From Vitis vinifera (taxonomy: Eukaryota; Streptophyta; Magnoliopsida; Vitales; Vitaceae): DNA of 64,000 bases. This document shows, in pieces, positions 8,824 through 19,503 of the stretch; positions within the stretch are counted from its first letter, which is position 1; each line of letters starts with the position of its first letter. The notes beneath the pieces were generated by a model. It ran no database searches. It was not told the origin of the DNA and worked only from the letters and a program-made list of their open reading frames with translations. The stretch is taken from the NCBI RefSeq assembly GCF_030704535.1, contig NC_081819.1:19936001-20000000 (forward strand), in the 5' to 3' direction. The position numbers and the translations under genes are program-made.

Positions 8824-10398
8824 TTTTTATTTACTTCTTAGCTTTTGTAGCTCCCTTGATTGATTGGCTTTTCCATCAACATTCTAACAAATAAATCTCA
8901 ACCATTTTGTCTTTTCGTCTCCACTGATGAATTCTTTGTTTTGGGGTCAGTCACAATTTTATGGTTCTTTCACACATTTATGTCATTAGATTGTTTTGTT
9001 GGGTTCAGAGGTTGCACTTTCCTTGTTTGTCATTCCTCTTGCTTTCTTAAACTCAGCCCAGATATAGTGCAGTAAATTTTGTTAGGATCATGACAATATG
9101 GTTTCTTGACAAACCATATTTGCTCATCCTTCCTGTACCAGACCATCATCTGCTGCATGTTTAGGCAGTCCTGTTCTTGGTTACTTGGCTGCTGGTACGT
9201 TGATTCGGCCTTATGGTCTCTCCATTCTTTGTCATGTACATGAGACCGACCAAAGCGATTGCAGAATTTGGAGCTGTTTCCTTGCCATCTAACATTGTTC
9301 TTGAGGTGGACTCTATAAATCTTTATTTTGATATTCTTCACAAATGAATAGAATTAAAATTGAACCTTCTGTCTGCCTTGCAGCTGTCTGTTGAATGACT
9401 TCCTTGGCTTTCAAAATCATACTTGCAAAATTTGAAAAGAGCGAGAGAAGTTGTGAATGGGACTCAAGCTTGAAGTTTAAGCCCAAGCCTGGGACGAAGT
9501 TCAAGCCCGAGCCTAATCTAAAGCCCATGACAAACGAATTAGAGGATCAAATAATATTTTTCTCCTGTAAATTTCCTCTGGGCGGATGTGGATATTGATA
9601 TTTTATAATCTATTCATAGGATATGTATATGAATGTTTGTGATGATTTGTAAGATAGCAAATTTCCCATTTGCCTCTTGATCAGGAAGAAAATGACACAG
9701 CACCACGCATATTTCATGGCTTATAGGATCACAAGATGACAAAATATTACTCAAGTTGCTTCTTGGGTTTTCCATGGGGGCTGGCAAAAACAATGGAGGG
9801 CAGAGGATAAGATGGAACGTGTCTGGATTAAGTGGCCCAATACCCATAAGTCATTTTCATTTTCATTTTCATTTTCATATTCATTCCTTCACCATCATGT
9901 GTGGAACTTTAGGCAAGAAGTTTCCAACCGGTTTCACAGTGTGTAAAAGGTGTGCAACATGCCACAGAATTCTTCACGTAATAATTGCACATGCTCTGAT
10001 TCTCTGATTGGGGGTGTTCATGGCTGAATCAAGGGTATGTGGTAACATGTTGGGAGAGAAACAGTGCCGCTCTCCCTAGCCCTATCCCTATCCCTAGGAT
10101 GGATAAATATTCTAGGATAAATCCAAATATATGTAACATCAAATACCATAAAGCATCCATCTATTTGAAAACGTTTTATTTTTTATTTTTAAAAATTGTT
10201 TTACTTTTAAGAATATAATCTTCTTTGAAATCTCGATTCAGATACGATAAAAAAGAAAAAGAATAATTAAAGAAAAAGGAATCAGATAAAGAATTGTGTT
10301 TCGATTAGATTTGAAATTAAGTAAACGTGATTCTTCATGCTTATCTGATAAAAGGAAAACGAAAAAAAGATGATGAACCCAATTTACAATAAGATTTA
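8824..10398. other. 3' flank of the NPH3-family gene and intergenic DNA
   Basis: Probably 3' UTR just after the stop. From 9030 to 9600 the DNA is less AT-rich and open in short frames on both strands (for instance minus 9341-9030), but I recognise no family and see no start or splice context. A TTTTCA repeat lies at 9852-9885. Nothing else stands out before the MITE at 10399. Confidence 0.4.
9852..9885 (+). repeat. (TTTTCA)n microsatellite
   Basis: Five to six imperfect TTTTCA units. Confidence 0.85.
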
Positions 10399-11141
10399 GA
10401 GTCTGTTTGGTAGTGATTCTAGTGGAAGTGTTTTTATTTGAAGTGTTTTCTGATATAGTATTTATCTGAAAAATACTTTTATGATAATAAGAAAAAATGA
10501 TCGTAAAGTGTTTTTGATAATATATTGTATAAATATAAAAACACTTTTAATATTAATAAATTATCAAAAAGGACATACAATTTTAATTAAAAAAAATGGT
10601 ATGATAAACAAAAAAAACTTTTTATTAATGAAAAAACATCTAAATCACTAAAAAAATAACATTAAATAAAAGATAATTTTAAAATTAAAACAATATATGA
10701 TTACCTATTAATTTCTATAAATAAAAAAAAAAAGACTTTTCTAATTAAAAATAATAATTTTTTTATCACTATACTAAAATTTTAAAAAATATTTACAAAA
10801 AACATCTAAATGAATCAATAAATAAAAACATTGAATAAAAGATAATTTTAAAAGTAAAACAATATATGACCACCTATTAATTTCTAAAAAAAAAAAAGAT
10901 TTTTCTAATTAATTTATCACTGGGGGCATTTTTGGAATATTTCAAAAAAATTGAAGTGTTTTTTTTAAAAAAACATCTGTTAAGTGATTCTCTAAAAATC
11001 ACTTCAAGTGTTTTTCCAGATTTTAAAAAGTGTTTTTTAAAATTTGTCAAACACTTTATTTTCATCCCAAATAAGGGTAGAAACATTTAAAAGTGTTTTT
11101 AAGGGTAGAAACACTTTTAAAAATCACTGCCAAACGGGCTC
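10399..11141. mobile_element. Tourist-like MITE, 743 bp, TTA target-site duplication
   Basis: Left end GAGTCTGTTTGGTAGTGATT and right end, read in reverse complement, GAGCCCGTTTGGCAGTGATT. The similarity continues to about 35 bp on each side (AAGTGTTT at the inner edge). The element is flanked by TTA at 10396-10398 and 11142-11144, the target preference of PIF/Harbinger transposons. It has no coding capacity. The inside is AT-rich with secondary inverted repeats. Confidence 0.75.
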
Positions 11142-12935
11142 TTAGAACTTGTTTGGAAATGATTTTAAGAAACGTTTCTAACTTTTCTAATATTTGAAAA
11201 AACGTTTCTAATATTTTTATTATTTGAAACCAACTTTTTTGATAAAAAAAAAGTTAAAAACATTTTTTTACATCATTACCAAACACACTATTAAAATGCA
11301 TTTGAGAGAGTATTTCTACTCAAAGTATTTTTAATAAAAGTGTTTTCTAAAAAGTAATTTTATGACTCACCTGTAAAGAGTTTATCTAAAAAAAATTATA
11401 AGTCACAAGTGATTTTTTTATATTTTTAAAAATATTTTCTAAAATTTGCCAAGGCCTAACTTTTTTTAAAAAAATATTTTTTAGGCTAAAAGCACCTCAT
11501 AAAATCTGTGTCAAATGGACCCTTAAAATTAAATAAAAGTGTTTCTTCATATCTCCTTAGTTACTAAAATATTTTACAAAAAATTAAATATATTTTCTAA
11601 ATTAATTTTCAAAAAATCAATCTCATTTCAAAATTTATCAAACATGTTTTTTTTTCAATTTAAAAATCTATTTGATTAAATTAATTTTCAAAAAAAAAAA
11701 TCAATCTCATTTCAAAATTTATCAAATATGTTTTAAAAATCCATTAATTACATTTTAAAGAATAAAAATTTATTTTAAAAATAAGGTCTTGCTATAATAC
11801 TGAATTAATACTTTTTCGAAATATCATATCATTTACGACTTATCATGTATACACATCTTATTAGTTTATGCTCAATTTGTTTTATACCTTATTTTTATCA
11901 ATTTTATTTATTTATATCTTATTCTCATTTATTTATTTATAGGTGACCGAAGGTTGAAAATTTCATTATTGAGTTTTGATATATAGTCGAGATTGCCAGT
12001 CATCCATACCCTACAAACCCATACACTCGTGGCATTTTTCATATCTGTTCCCATATTTGTGGCTATCATCAGACAACAATAATTATGACCCCTGAAGATC
12101 TATTTATAATTTTTCTACTTACTTTTTTCTTTTTTTCTTTTTTTCAGTGAGGCTAATTTAGTCAAAAGTAGCCAGACATTTACAACTTTCCTTTTGCTGT
12201 CTGCCTGTCTCGTTCTGAAATTTCAGGACCTAGCCCAAACACAATTCCTAGCGATTAATTGGAATTGAGCCTGAAAAAGTTTTCCCGAGAAAATGAGTCA
12301 AAGAAGTAAAATCACTGTTCATATGACTGCCAAAAGTAGCTTAAAGGTATCATGGAATTATGCCAATGCTTTCATCACTGAAAGCACTACTACTAAAAAG
12401 AATCCAGATTTAATTAATTTTTAGGGACCCATAATGCTGCCATAATTATATCTTCCTGACTCCCACAAATTTTAATTTTAAAAATTACAAACATACTGCA
12501 TGATTTGATCTTCATTGATCCAAATGGGCCAATGGTAAGCAAAAAGGTCAACATTGCATATAAATTAAAAATAGGAAAATAATAATAATAATAATAAGAA
12601 TAAGAATAAGAATGAAGTATCTGCTGTCTAACACGTGACTAATTCTTAACACCTACAAATTTATTTATTTTTAATTTTTTTTATTAATAGTGGGTTTCCT
12701 TCTCACAAGTCACATCTCATCATTTAATTTAATTTACTTTTTAAAATAAAGTTTGTCATCGGTTTTCATTTGAAAATCTTTATCATCTTTTGTAACCCAC
12801 GTGATCAAATGTTATATTCTTTTTAAGTATAGTTATATGATTAGTTAAAAAAACAAAATTAATAACTTACGAAGTTTTTGTATAAAAGTAATCTTTAAAA
12901 TAGAAAATATGATATGCACATTCACGAATATTTAT

Positions 12936-13310
12936 TAGGAATGATAATAAAAAATATTTTTTTTTATCATTTGTCTTTGTTGAGATGAATTTGAAATTTA
13001 AATAAATAGATTAAAAATTGATTTAAAAAATAAATTCTTATTTTTAATATATATAAAATAATGATAAAAATAAAATACTTTTCAATAAAATAAATTATAA
13101 AAAATTATAATAGTTTAATTATCTATAAATAAATTATTTGAATGTAATTTAAAATTTTTAAAAGTAATTTAAAAAAATTAAAATTTTTCACATCCACCCA
13201 CCTTACCCTCATTTAAGTTTTCTATTGGAAAATGATAAAACTTATTTTGAATAAGTGGAATGGATAAGGGATAAGGAATAAGGATAGGACTTATCTCATT
13301 ACCATCCCTA
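12936..13310. mobile_element. Candidate MITE with short terminal inverted repeats
   Basis: Left TAGGAATGATAAT matches the reverse complement of the right end, TAGGGATGGTAAT, at about 375 bp spacing. No clear target duplication and no coding content. Confidence 0.4.
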
Positions 13311-13934
13311 ATATTTATTATTTATCAAAAATATTACTTTTGAAATATTTTTATATTCAAGCTAGGTGATGATGTTTTTTTATTTTATTTTTTATTTTTA
13401 TTTTAAGTACGGGTAGAATTATAATTTCAGATATTTATTTTAATTCAAAAATAAAAATAATATAAAAATGGTGGGTAGTGAAAAGGGAGACGTGGGGGCT
13501 TAACTTTAAGTACAATCACTTTATTTTATTATTGCTTGGTGAAAAAAGTGGAGAGGGAAACACATGAGAGTTTGATTGGGTAAGGCTCTACAGGTGATAA
13601 AATTACGCAAAAGCCCTTAAATAAATTAAATGAATAATAAGGACAAATAAACATTTTGCACGTGGTTATATTTACAAGTGCGTGGGTCCAAAGATTCCCA
13701 TGTCCCAAACAACCCCCACCCCACTTTCCATTGCGTCCACAAAAGAAGAGACACTATTGGATATTTTAGACCCAGAACAAAATCACATCCACACCTTCAT
13801 CATAACATATAGTACACATTAACACGTGCTAATTACATTAAAAATATATTTTTATATATTATACATTATTATATATACAAAATTGGACCAACTCAACATT
13901 AGGAATTGCAAGAAACTAACAACAAAAATGTAAA

Positions 13935-13936
<2 letters not shown>

Positions 13937-13993
<57 letters not shown>
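13937..13993 (+). repeat. (AT)n(GA)n compound microsatellite
   Basis: About 14 AT units followed directly by about 14 GA units, ending in GTGTGT. It sits about 170 bp beyond the stop codon of the bHLH gene. Confidence 0.95.
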
Positions 13994-14164
13994 GTGTACC
14001 AGTTATTATTATTATTATTATTTTTGGGTATTTGAAAATAGGTTGATGGCTATGGATGTCACGCAGACGGATATTTTAGTTTTGGTAATTACATGAAAAT
14101 TAGAAAATAGATTAAGAAAAATTTGGGAAAAAAGTGGTCTGAAAGTGAATAATGAATGGAAAAT

Positions 14165-15562
14165 CTACTGATCGAGTAGAGGGAGAAGGGCAGATTTCAA
14201 GGCGTCTTCGTTCCTGAATCTGTCAGGAAGTCTGACAACGACGTCTTGAAGCATGAGGTCATTGATGGAGGACATACTGGCATGGTGGACCTGGAATTCA
14301 AGGTCACGAAGGGCACCCATGAGCCTGGCCGATGGGTGGTTGTGGTTGTCGGATTGGACTCTGATCATGGCGTCTGGACCCACGATCTTGATCTCCACTT
14401 CCAGCGCAACCCCGCCACCGGTGGCGGAGCTTGGGGGTGGTGGGGGTGGTGGTGGTGTTGGCCCGGTTTGGTCGACGGAAGTGGTGGTGCTTTGGTTGTC
14501 TGTGGTGTCCGCCATTTCCAGCTTTACTTTCTTGGATTCCTTGTGAACTTGTGACTCCAATTCGTCGACTTTAGCTTTCAGCTCATTGATGTACGACACT
14601 GCGTCCGCTAGCAAGGATGCTTTGTCCATCCTTGACACGTTCGGGACCACCGCCCGCAGGGCGTAGAAGCGGTGGTTCAGCTTCTCCCGCCGCTGCCGTT
14701 CCGCCTCCACGTGGTTGAGGGGGGCGTCCCGGCCGAGCCTCGGCTTTCTTCCTCGCTTTTTGGGGACTCTCTTTTCGACCGTGACGGCAACTAGTGGGCA
14801 GTCGGAATCGGAATGCTCTGATTCTAAGCATAAAGATTGACACCCATTAACTATTCCTTCTTTCTTAGCATTTCCCATGGGTTTTTTGTCCTGTCTAGTT
14901 CCCTCCTCCTCTTGTATGCCACTGATGATCCCGATGTCCGCAAACGAGAAGTGGATGGGGGCGGAGGGAGGGGAGTGTTTGGAGACTAAGCCAATGAAAT
15001 GGTCAGACCCGAACAACGACTTGGCCTGTTGCACCAACCCCCAGTTTTCCCTGATCACATCAGAAGATCCCAATTCAAGGACCCCGTTTCCAGTTGGTAT
15101 ACACACAAAAGTGTCGATTCCATGGATTTGAGCTTCTTTAGCCCTTTCACAGTTGTAGAACATCAGCTCCTGAGCACCAGTCAACCACACCAAAGACCCT
15201 GAGCTCAAGGCTTTCCCCGGAACCCCATCGCCCGCCGAGAAGCACCGTGTCAGCGACATGACATAGAACCACTCCACGTCTGTGACATCTCCATCCATCA
15301 GCCCGTCCATGTCCGGGTTCTCTGTGATGAGAGCTTGAATCCCCTTGATTGCCTTCTTCCTGGTGAAGAGCCCTGCTCTGGACTGATCACCTCTGAGCCC
15401 CAACTGCCTGGGAACCATCCCTTTACCCCCCTGGAAATGCCCATCTCCCCAAGCTAGAAAAATCCTCCCATTATCATCATTGCACGTCTGCCAGAATATG
15501 GCATAAGCCCACCACTCTGCCTGGCTTTGCACTATGAACTGAAGCCTCTCCTGAAGGCTGGG

Positions 15563-15595
<33 letters not shown>

Positions 15596-15658
15596 CTCCT
15601 GAGGCATCACAAGAAGAGAAGCAGCTGAAGATTGGGGTATAATACTAATCTCTTCCAT
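14165..15658 (-). CDS. MYC-type bHLH transcription factor (bHLH14-like), single exon, 497 aa
   Basis: One uninterrupted frame, as is usual for the intron-less MYC2 subgroup. Residues 34-215 form the bHLH-MYC_N domain ([20 protein letters not shown] near the start), with a JAZ-interaction segment around 100-140 ([23 protein letters not shown]). Residues 300-307 (KKRGRKPR) are a likely nuclear signal. The basic helix-loop-helix spans about 315-365, with the H316-E320-R324 triad needed for E/G-box contact ([10 protein letters not shown]). A Pro run (402-409) precedes an ACT-like C-terminal domain. Family members bind G-boxes and are regulated by JAZ repressors in jasmonate responses. Some related bHLHs repress rather than activate. 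Residues 22-32 are an Ala-Gln repeat from a hexanucleotide repeat. A G-box lies in its own promoter, and a decayed paralogue lies at 26.98-27.64 kb. Confidence 0.93.
15566..15600 (-). repeat. Hexanucleotide repeat encoding (Ala-Gln)n
   Basis: Five or so GAGCCT units on the plus strand (AGGCTC in the sense direction) encode [10 protein letters not shown] in the N-terminus of the bHLH protein, ahead of the conserved MYC_N domain. Unit gain or loss would keep frame. Confidence 0.85.
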
Positions 15659-15797
15659 CCTTAATTAAAACAATTGTCTGCAGAATTTGAAGATTCAAGA
15701 AGATAAAACCCAAGAACTAGAAAGAATGAGAAAAAAAAGGTGGTATTGTTGTTGTGTGGTTGGTGTTGGTGGGGCATTGAGGGTGCAAAAAAATTCG

Positions 15798-15803
15798 TTT
15801 ATA
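15798..15803 (-). promoter_or_regulatory. TATA box of the bHLH gene
   Basis: TATAAA on the minus strand, about 140 bp upstream of the start codon at 15658, in otherwise gene-free sequence. Confidence 0.55.
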
Positions 15804-15830
15804 GGGGGAGTCACAAAATGGCACCACAAG

Positions 15831-15836
15831 CACGTG
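15831..15836. promoter_or_regulatory. G-box CACGTG upstream of the bHLH gene
   Basis: Perfect palindromic CACGTG about 30 bp upstream of the TATA box. MYC-type bHLH proteins bind this site, so autoregulation is possible. Confidence 0.6.
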
Positions 15837-17959
15837 AAGATAAAAAGAATGACCAATAACACTGATGGGTGAAGGGATGTGGGGTAGTCTCTCTTACATG
15901 AAATGAAAGAATGCGACTTGGTTACATGTGCCACTGCTTGCAGCAACAAAATATTTATTACATTATTCAAATATTGCTCTTTTTTTTTTCTACAGTCTCT
16001 CCCCTCTTGATGGCTTTTTCCGTGCAATCATTCAATCATTTGTTACCCTACTCTTGTTGGCATGTCACCTCCCTTCTCTCGTCCACCTATTTCTCTACCC
16101 CCCTCCTTTTTTCACCACATCAATTGATCATCTCATAGATCATATATCCTCTAATTCCTATCTGATTTGTGCTTTAAAAATATAAAACTTATTTTGTATG
16201 AGAACCCTCCGCTATTAAATTTGTCTTTACATAGCGCTGGCGAATACTATTTATATATTGTATTTTATCGTATAAATAAAGATCAATCGATATGTGCAAA
16301 CAAATTTCACAATTCACCAAATATGTATTTTAACCCTTGGTTTCTTTATTATAATTCTATGTTGAAGCACAACACTTCCATATCATGACTATTAAAATTC
16401 ATTATTTAATTTGTCCTTTTTAATGTGATTATCTCGTTTAAAAATAAACTTATCATTGATTGTAATAATTCACCTTAAATTTGTTTTTTTCGTGTATCGA
16501 CACATTGTATCTTATTAAAGAAGCAATTTAACTTTATTATACTTTTTTGTATGTTGACATTATACTATATTTGCAACAACCAAAGGATGTGTGGACAAGT
16601 TTCAAAACTTACCAAAAAACATTAATGCATTGTGTCTTCTAATGTGATTGCATCTTTTAAAAAATAAATTTATCTATGATTGTAACATTTTATTCTTAAA
16701 TTTGTTTTTTTTTTTTCCATATATTGTTGAGTTTTGTGATCTATTATACAATTTTAGAGTACATATTCAATCTTATTGAAGAAGCAATAAAGGTTTTTTT
16801 TTTTTTTTTGTACTTTAATATTGACATTACATTAATACCTTTAAAGAATTTGGCGACAAATTTCGAAACCAACCAAAAAATATTGATGTATTATATCTTT
16901 TAGGAGAAGCAATATAGTTTTTTTGTTACTTTCTATAACATTGACGTCACATTGGTATTTTTAATCAAACATATAGACAAATTTCATGGTCGATAAAAAA
17001 TATAATCTATACATTATGTCTTATGGAAGAAGTAAGATATCTTTATTATGCTTTTCCTAATATTGACAATGCAATAATATCTATCGCGATACAGATCTTA
17101 ACAAGATACAAATTTTGACAAATTTCACAACTAACAACTATTGCACCATGATATATTGTTTACTTGTACCATGGAATGATTTTAGACTTGTATTAATTAT
17201 TAGCGTATATTGTTGACAAAGGCATGAAACACACATCATTGTAGGTCATAGAGGTGAACTCCATTTCTTAAATTTGAAGGTTATGATGGCCATGATGGGG
17301 ATTGGTTAAGAATTATTATGTTGGTTAAAGATTCTAGCTTTCTTTCTAATAAAAACCATCTTTTTTGAACTTTTGCTATGATGCTACAAAACTTGAATTT
17401 AACTTCTTAAATGAAAAGAAAATCTTAATTATACCCTTATGTCTTATTTGTACTTTGGTTCTTAAGGTTTTTTTTTTCAATTTTGTCGTTAAATAAGTTA
17501 AATTTTTTAATCTTTTAACTTCACCTAAAGCAACGATGTTAGTCTATTTAAGAAAGATTCTAGAAAGATTAGAAGTTGTGTATCTTAATGTTTTAATGTA
17601 TTATTCTTATAAAAATTAGATATATATTTAATAAAAATTTTAAATTATTTTAAAAATCTAGAGAATCACAATATCAAACTTTGTAGGCACTATTTCTCAA
17701 AATTACCTTTTTATTACATAATAATTAATTAAAAAGACTATAGAAAACATTTCTTTTTTTATTAATCTCCTTGATGTTAATTGATTTTTCATTAAAGCTT
17801 TCTCATTAAGAGTGTTATTGATTAAAAATATTTTTATAAGAATCTATAGTTAATTATAAAAATCCAAATCATAACTCTTCAAAAATTCTCAAATTTCTTT
17901 CTAGTGTCCAATGAAATTAATTTTCATTTAACAAATGATTTAATTTTGATGTAACCCTA
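15837..17959. other. Upstream region of the bHLH gene with degenerate repeats
   Basis: No genes. From about 16290 to 17135 the same phrases recur in the same order at irregular intervals: GACAAATTTC, AACCAAAAAA-like, ATTGTATCTT-like, GAAGCAAT and TTGACAT. See the repeat entry. 17140-17959 is plain AT-rich DNA. Confidence 0.45.
16290..17135 (+). repeat. Degenerate tandem repeat, roughly 120-bp unit
   Basis: The motif TTGACAT or a close variant occurs at 16554, 16821, 16941 and 17063. GACAAATTTC or variants occur near 16594, 16850, 16976 and 17118. The last three units are spaced about 120-140 bp and the earlier ones 260-300 bp, which suggests lost or expanded units. Confidence 0.45.
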
Positions 17960-18181
17960 AAACAAAAAGGGTTATTTGATTAAAATGGTCATTGAAAACC
18001 CAATTTTGAAAATCTAATATTTCATCCTAATTTGGTCACATTTTGACAAAAATACCCTCATGCTTTTCTGGTAAAAATAATCTTTTATTTTAAAACATTT
18101 ATGTAAATACTTGAAATAATCAAGGGTATTTATGTCAAAAATAATAATTTTCAAGTAAAAACATGAAAGAGATTAAATTTA
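17960..18181 (+). repeat. Dispersed repeat, copy 1 (inverted copy at 40090-40325)
   Basis: Shares with the reverse complement of 40090-40325 an ordered series of phrases: TCATCCTA, GACAAAAATACCCTCAT, TGTAAATACTT, GGTATTTATGTCAAAAAT and TTTTCAAGTAA. It is cut on the right by the TTA-flanked element at 18182. Confidence 0.6.
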
Positions 18182-18361
18182 GGGGTGTTTGGTACGTCGG
18201 AATATGAAATGGAAATGAATATTTTGTTTCCATTCCTATTTCTTAGTGGATAGAAATGAATTTGATGATTCAATTTCTAGCATTTGGATGAACTTAAGAA
18301 TGCAAGATTGAAATGATTATTTGTTTTCATTCCAATGTTTGATAATAATAGGAATGAAAAT

Positions 18362-18487
18362 GAAAAAGAAATAAATTTAAAATAATATCCTTACATATAA
18401 TTTGAAAAAGAAATAAATTTACAATAATATCCTTACATATAATTTGAAAAAGAAATAAATTTACAATAATATCCTTACATATAATTT
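18362..18487 (+). repeat. Three tandem copies of a 42-bp unit
   Basis: Each unit begins GAAAAAGAAATAAATTTA and includes ATATCCTTACATATAATTT. Starts lie at 18362, 18404 and 18446, with nearly identical sequence. Confidence 0.92.
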
Positions 18488-18690
18488 AAAATAAATTTTT
18501 TTATTTTTAAAAAATAAATTTTGAGAGTTTTTTTGTTATTAAATAATAAGACTAAAAATATATATATACTCAATAAATAAAAAATTAACCATAAAAAATC
18601 ATATAACCTAATGTACAAATATTCAATTATTATTTTTATTAAAAAATTGAATAATTTGACATGCTTAAGTAGTTATAAAATTAAATTTTA

Positions 18691-18693
<3 letters not shown>

Positions 18694-18769
<76 letters not shown>
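18694..18769 (+). repeat. (AT)n microsatellite, about 38 units
   Basis: Uninterrupted AT dinucleotides for about 76 bp inside the 18182-19345 element. Confidence 0.95.
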
Positions 18770-18774
<5 letters not shown>

Positions 18775-18981
18775 TTTAAATTCTCAAAGTTAGCAAATGT
18801 TTTTCCTATTTCCAAAAGAGGAAATAAAAGAATTCAAATTTCATTCTAATTTTCAACAAGTATCATATTCCGATAAAATCCATAACCTTAAAAAATTTTA
18901 AATATTCATTTTTTTTATCAAAATTTTTCTTAATGTCGATTAAGGTTTCATTGATTCAGTTTGGGATAATCACTTATTGCA

Positions 18982-19107
18982 GAGAAGTGGATGATGAATG
19001 AGTTTCTAGCTTTGTAAAGAAGATAAACATGAGGCTTGAAGAATGAGAAGTGGATGATGAATGAGTTTCTAGCTTTGTAAAGAAGATAAACATGGGGCTT
19101 GAAGAAT
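18982..19107 (+). repeat. Two tandem copies of a 63-bp unit
   Basis: GAGAAGTGGATGATGAATGA starts at 18982 and again at 19045. The copies differ at one visible base (ACATGAGG versus ACATGGGG), so the duplication is recent. Confidence 0.93.
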
Positions 19108-19387
19108 GAGATAAGAGGGTAAATAATAAATTTAGGTTATTTTATATTATCAAATGAGTTTAATGAATCAGAATACCACCTACTTTTGATGAATTCAAAT
19201 CCGACTTATAAGTTGGATTTGATTTCTACCTGAATAATTTTTTATTTCATTTTGTCTTCTTAACATTTATCCAAACATAAGAATAAGGAAGAAAATGAAT
19301 GAGATGTCTATTTCCATTCTCTATTCTTGTGTACCAAACACCCCCTTAGATGACAGGCCTATAATTTTTTATTGGCGGTTAAATCGT

Positions 19388-19503
19388 AAAGGAAATGTAA
19401 GCATGACGAAGGCCATTATCGAAGTTTATATAATATTAAGTAGGCAAAGGAAATGTAAGCATGACGAAGGTCATTATCAAAGTTCATATAAAATTAAGTA
19501 GGT
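19388..19503 (+). repeat. Two tandem copies of a 58-bp unit
   Basis: AAAGGAAATGTAAGCATGAC starts at 19388 and 19446. A few differences separate the copies. It produces the short open frame seen here, which I do not regard as a gene. Confidence 0.88.

Larger units (their letters stand above)
11142..14164. other. AT-rich intergenic region 3' of the bHLH gene
   Basis: No coding signal on either strand. It holds weakly repeated MITE-like phrases at 11150-11520, a MITE candidate at 12936-13310 and an AT/GA microsatellite at 13937-13993. Bases 12000-12900 are ordinary low-complexity intergenic DNA. Confidence 0.5.
18182..19345. mobile_element. 1.16 kb non-autonomous TIR element with internal tandem repeats
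   Basis: Left end GGGGTGTTTGGTAC and right end, reverse complement, GGGGGTGTTTGGTAC, flanked by TTA on both sides (18179-18181 and 19346-19348), as in PIF/Harbinger-type insertions. Inside are three 42-bp tandem units, a long TA tract and two 63-bp tandem units. No transposase frame is present. It interrupts a dispersed repeat at 17960-18181. Confidence 0.72.

Noticed and set aside
9030-9341. Minus-strand 103-codon frame downstream of the NPH3-family gene
   Set aside because: No recognisable family and no promoter or conserved motif. It could be 3' flank of the plus-strand gene.
9395-9598. Plus-strand frame with KPKPGTKFKPEP
   Set aside because: The repeat AAGCCCGAGCCT-like text explains the Lys-Pro pattern. 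It is short and without context.
14246-15202. Plus-strand frames opposite the bHLH gene
   Set aside because: Antisense shadows of a well-supported minus-strand coding sequence.
19295-19501. Plus-strand 68-codon frame
   Set aside because: Formed across the end of a TIR element and a 58-bp tandem repeat.
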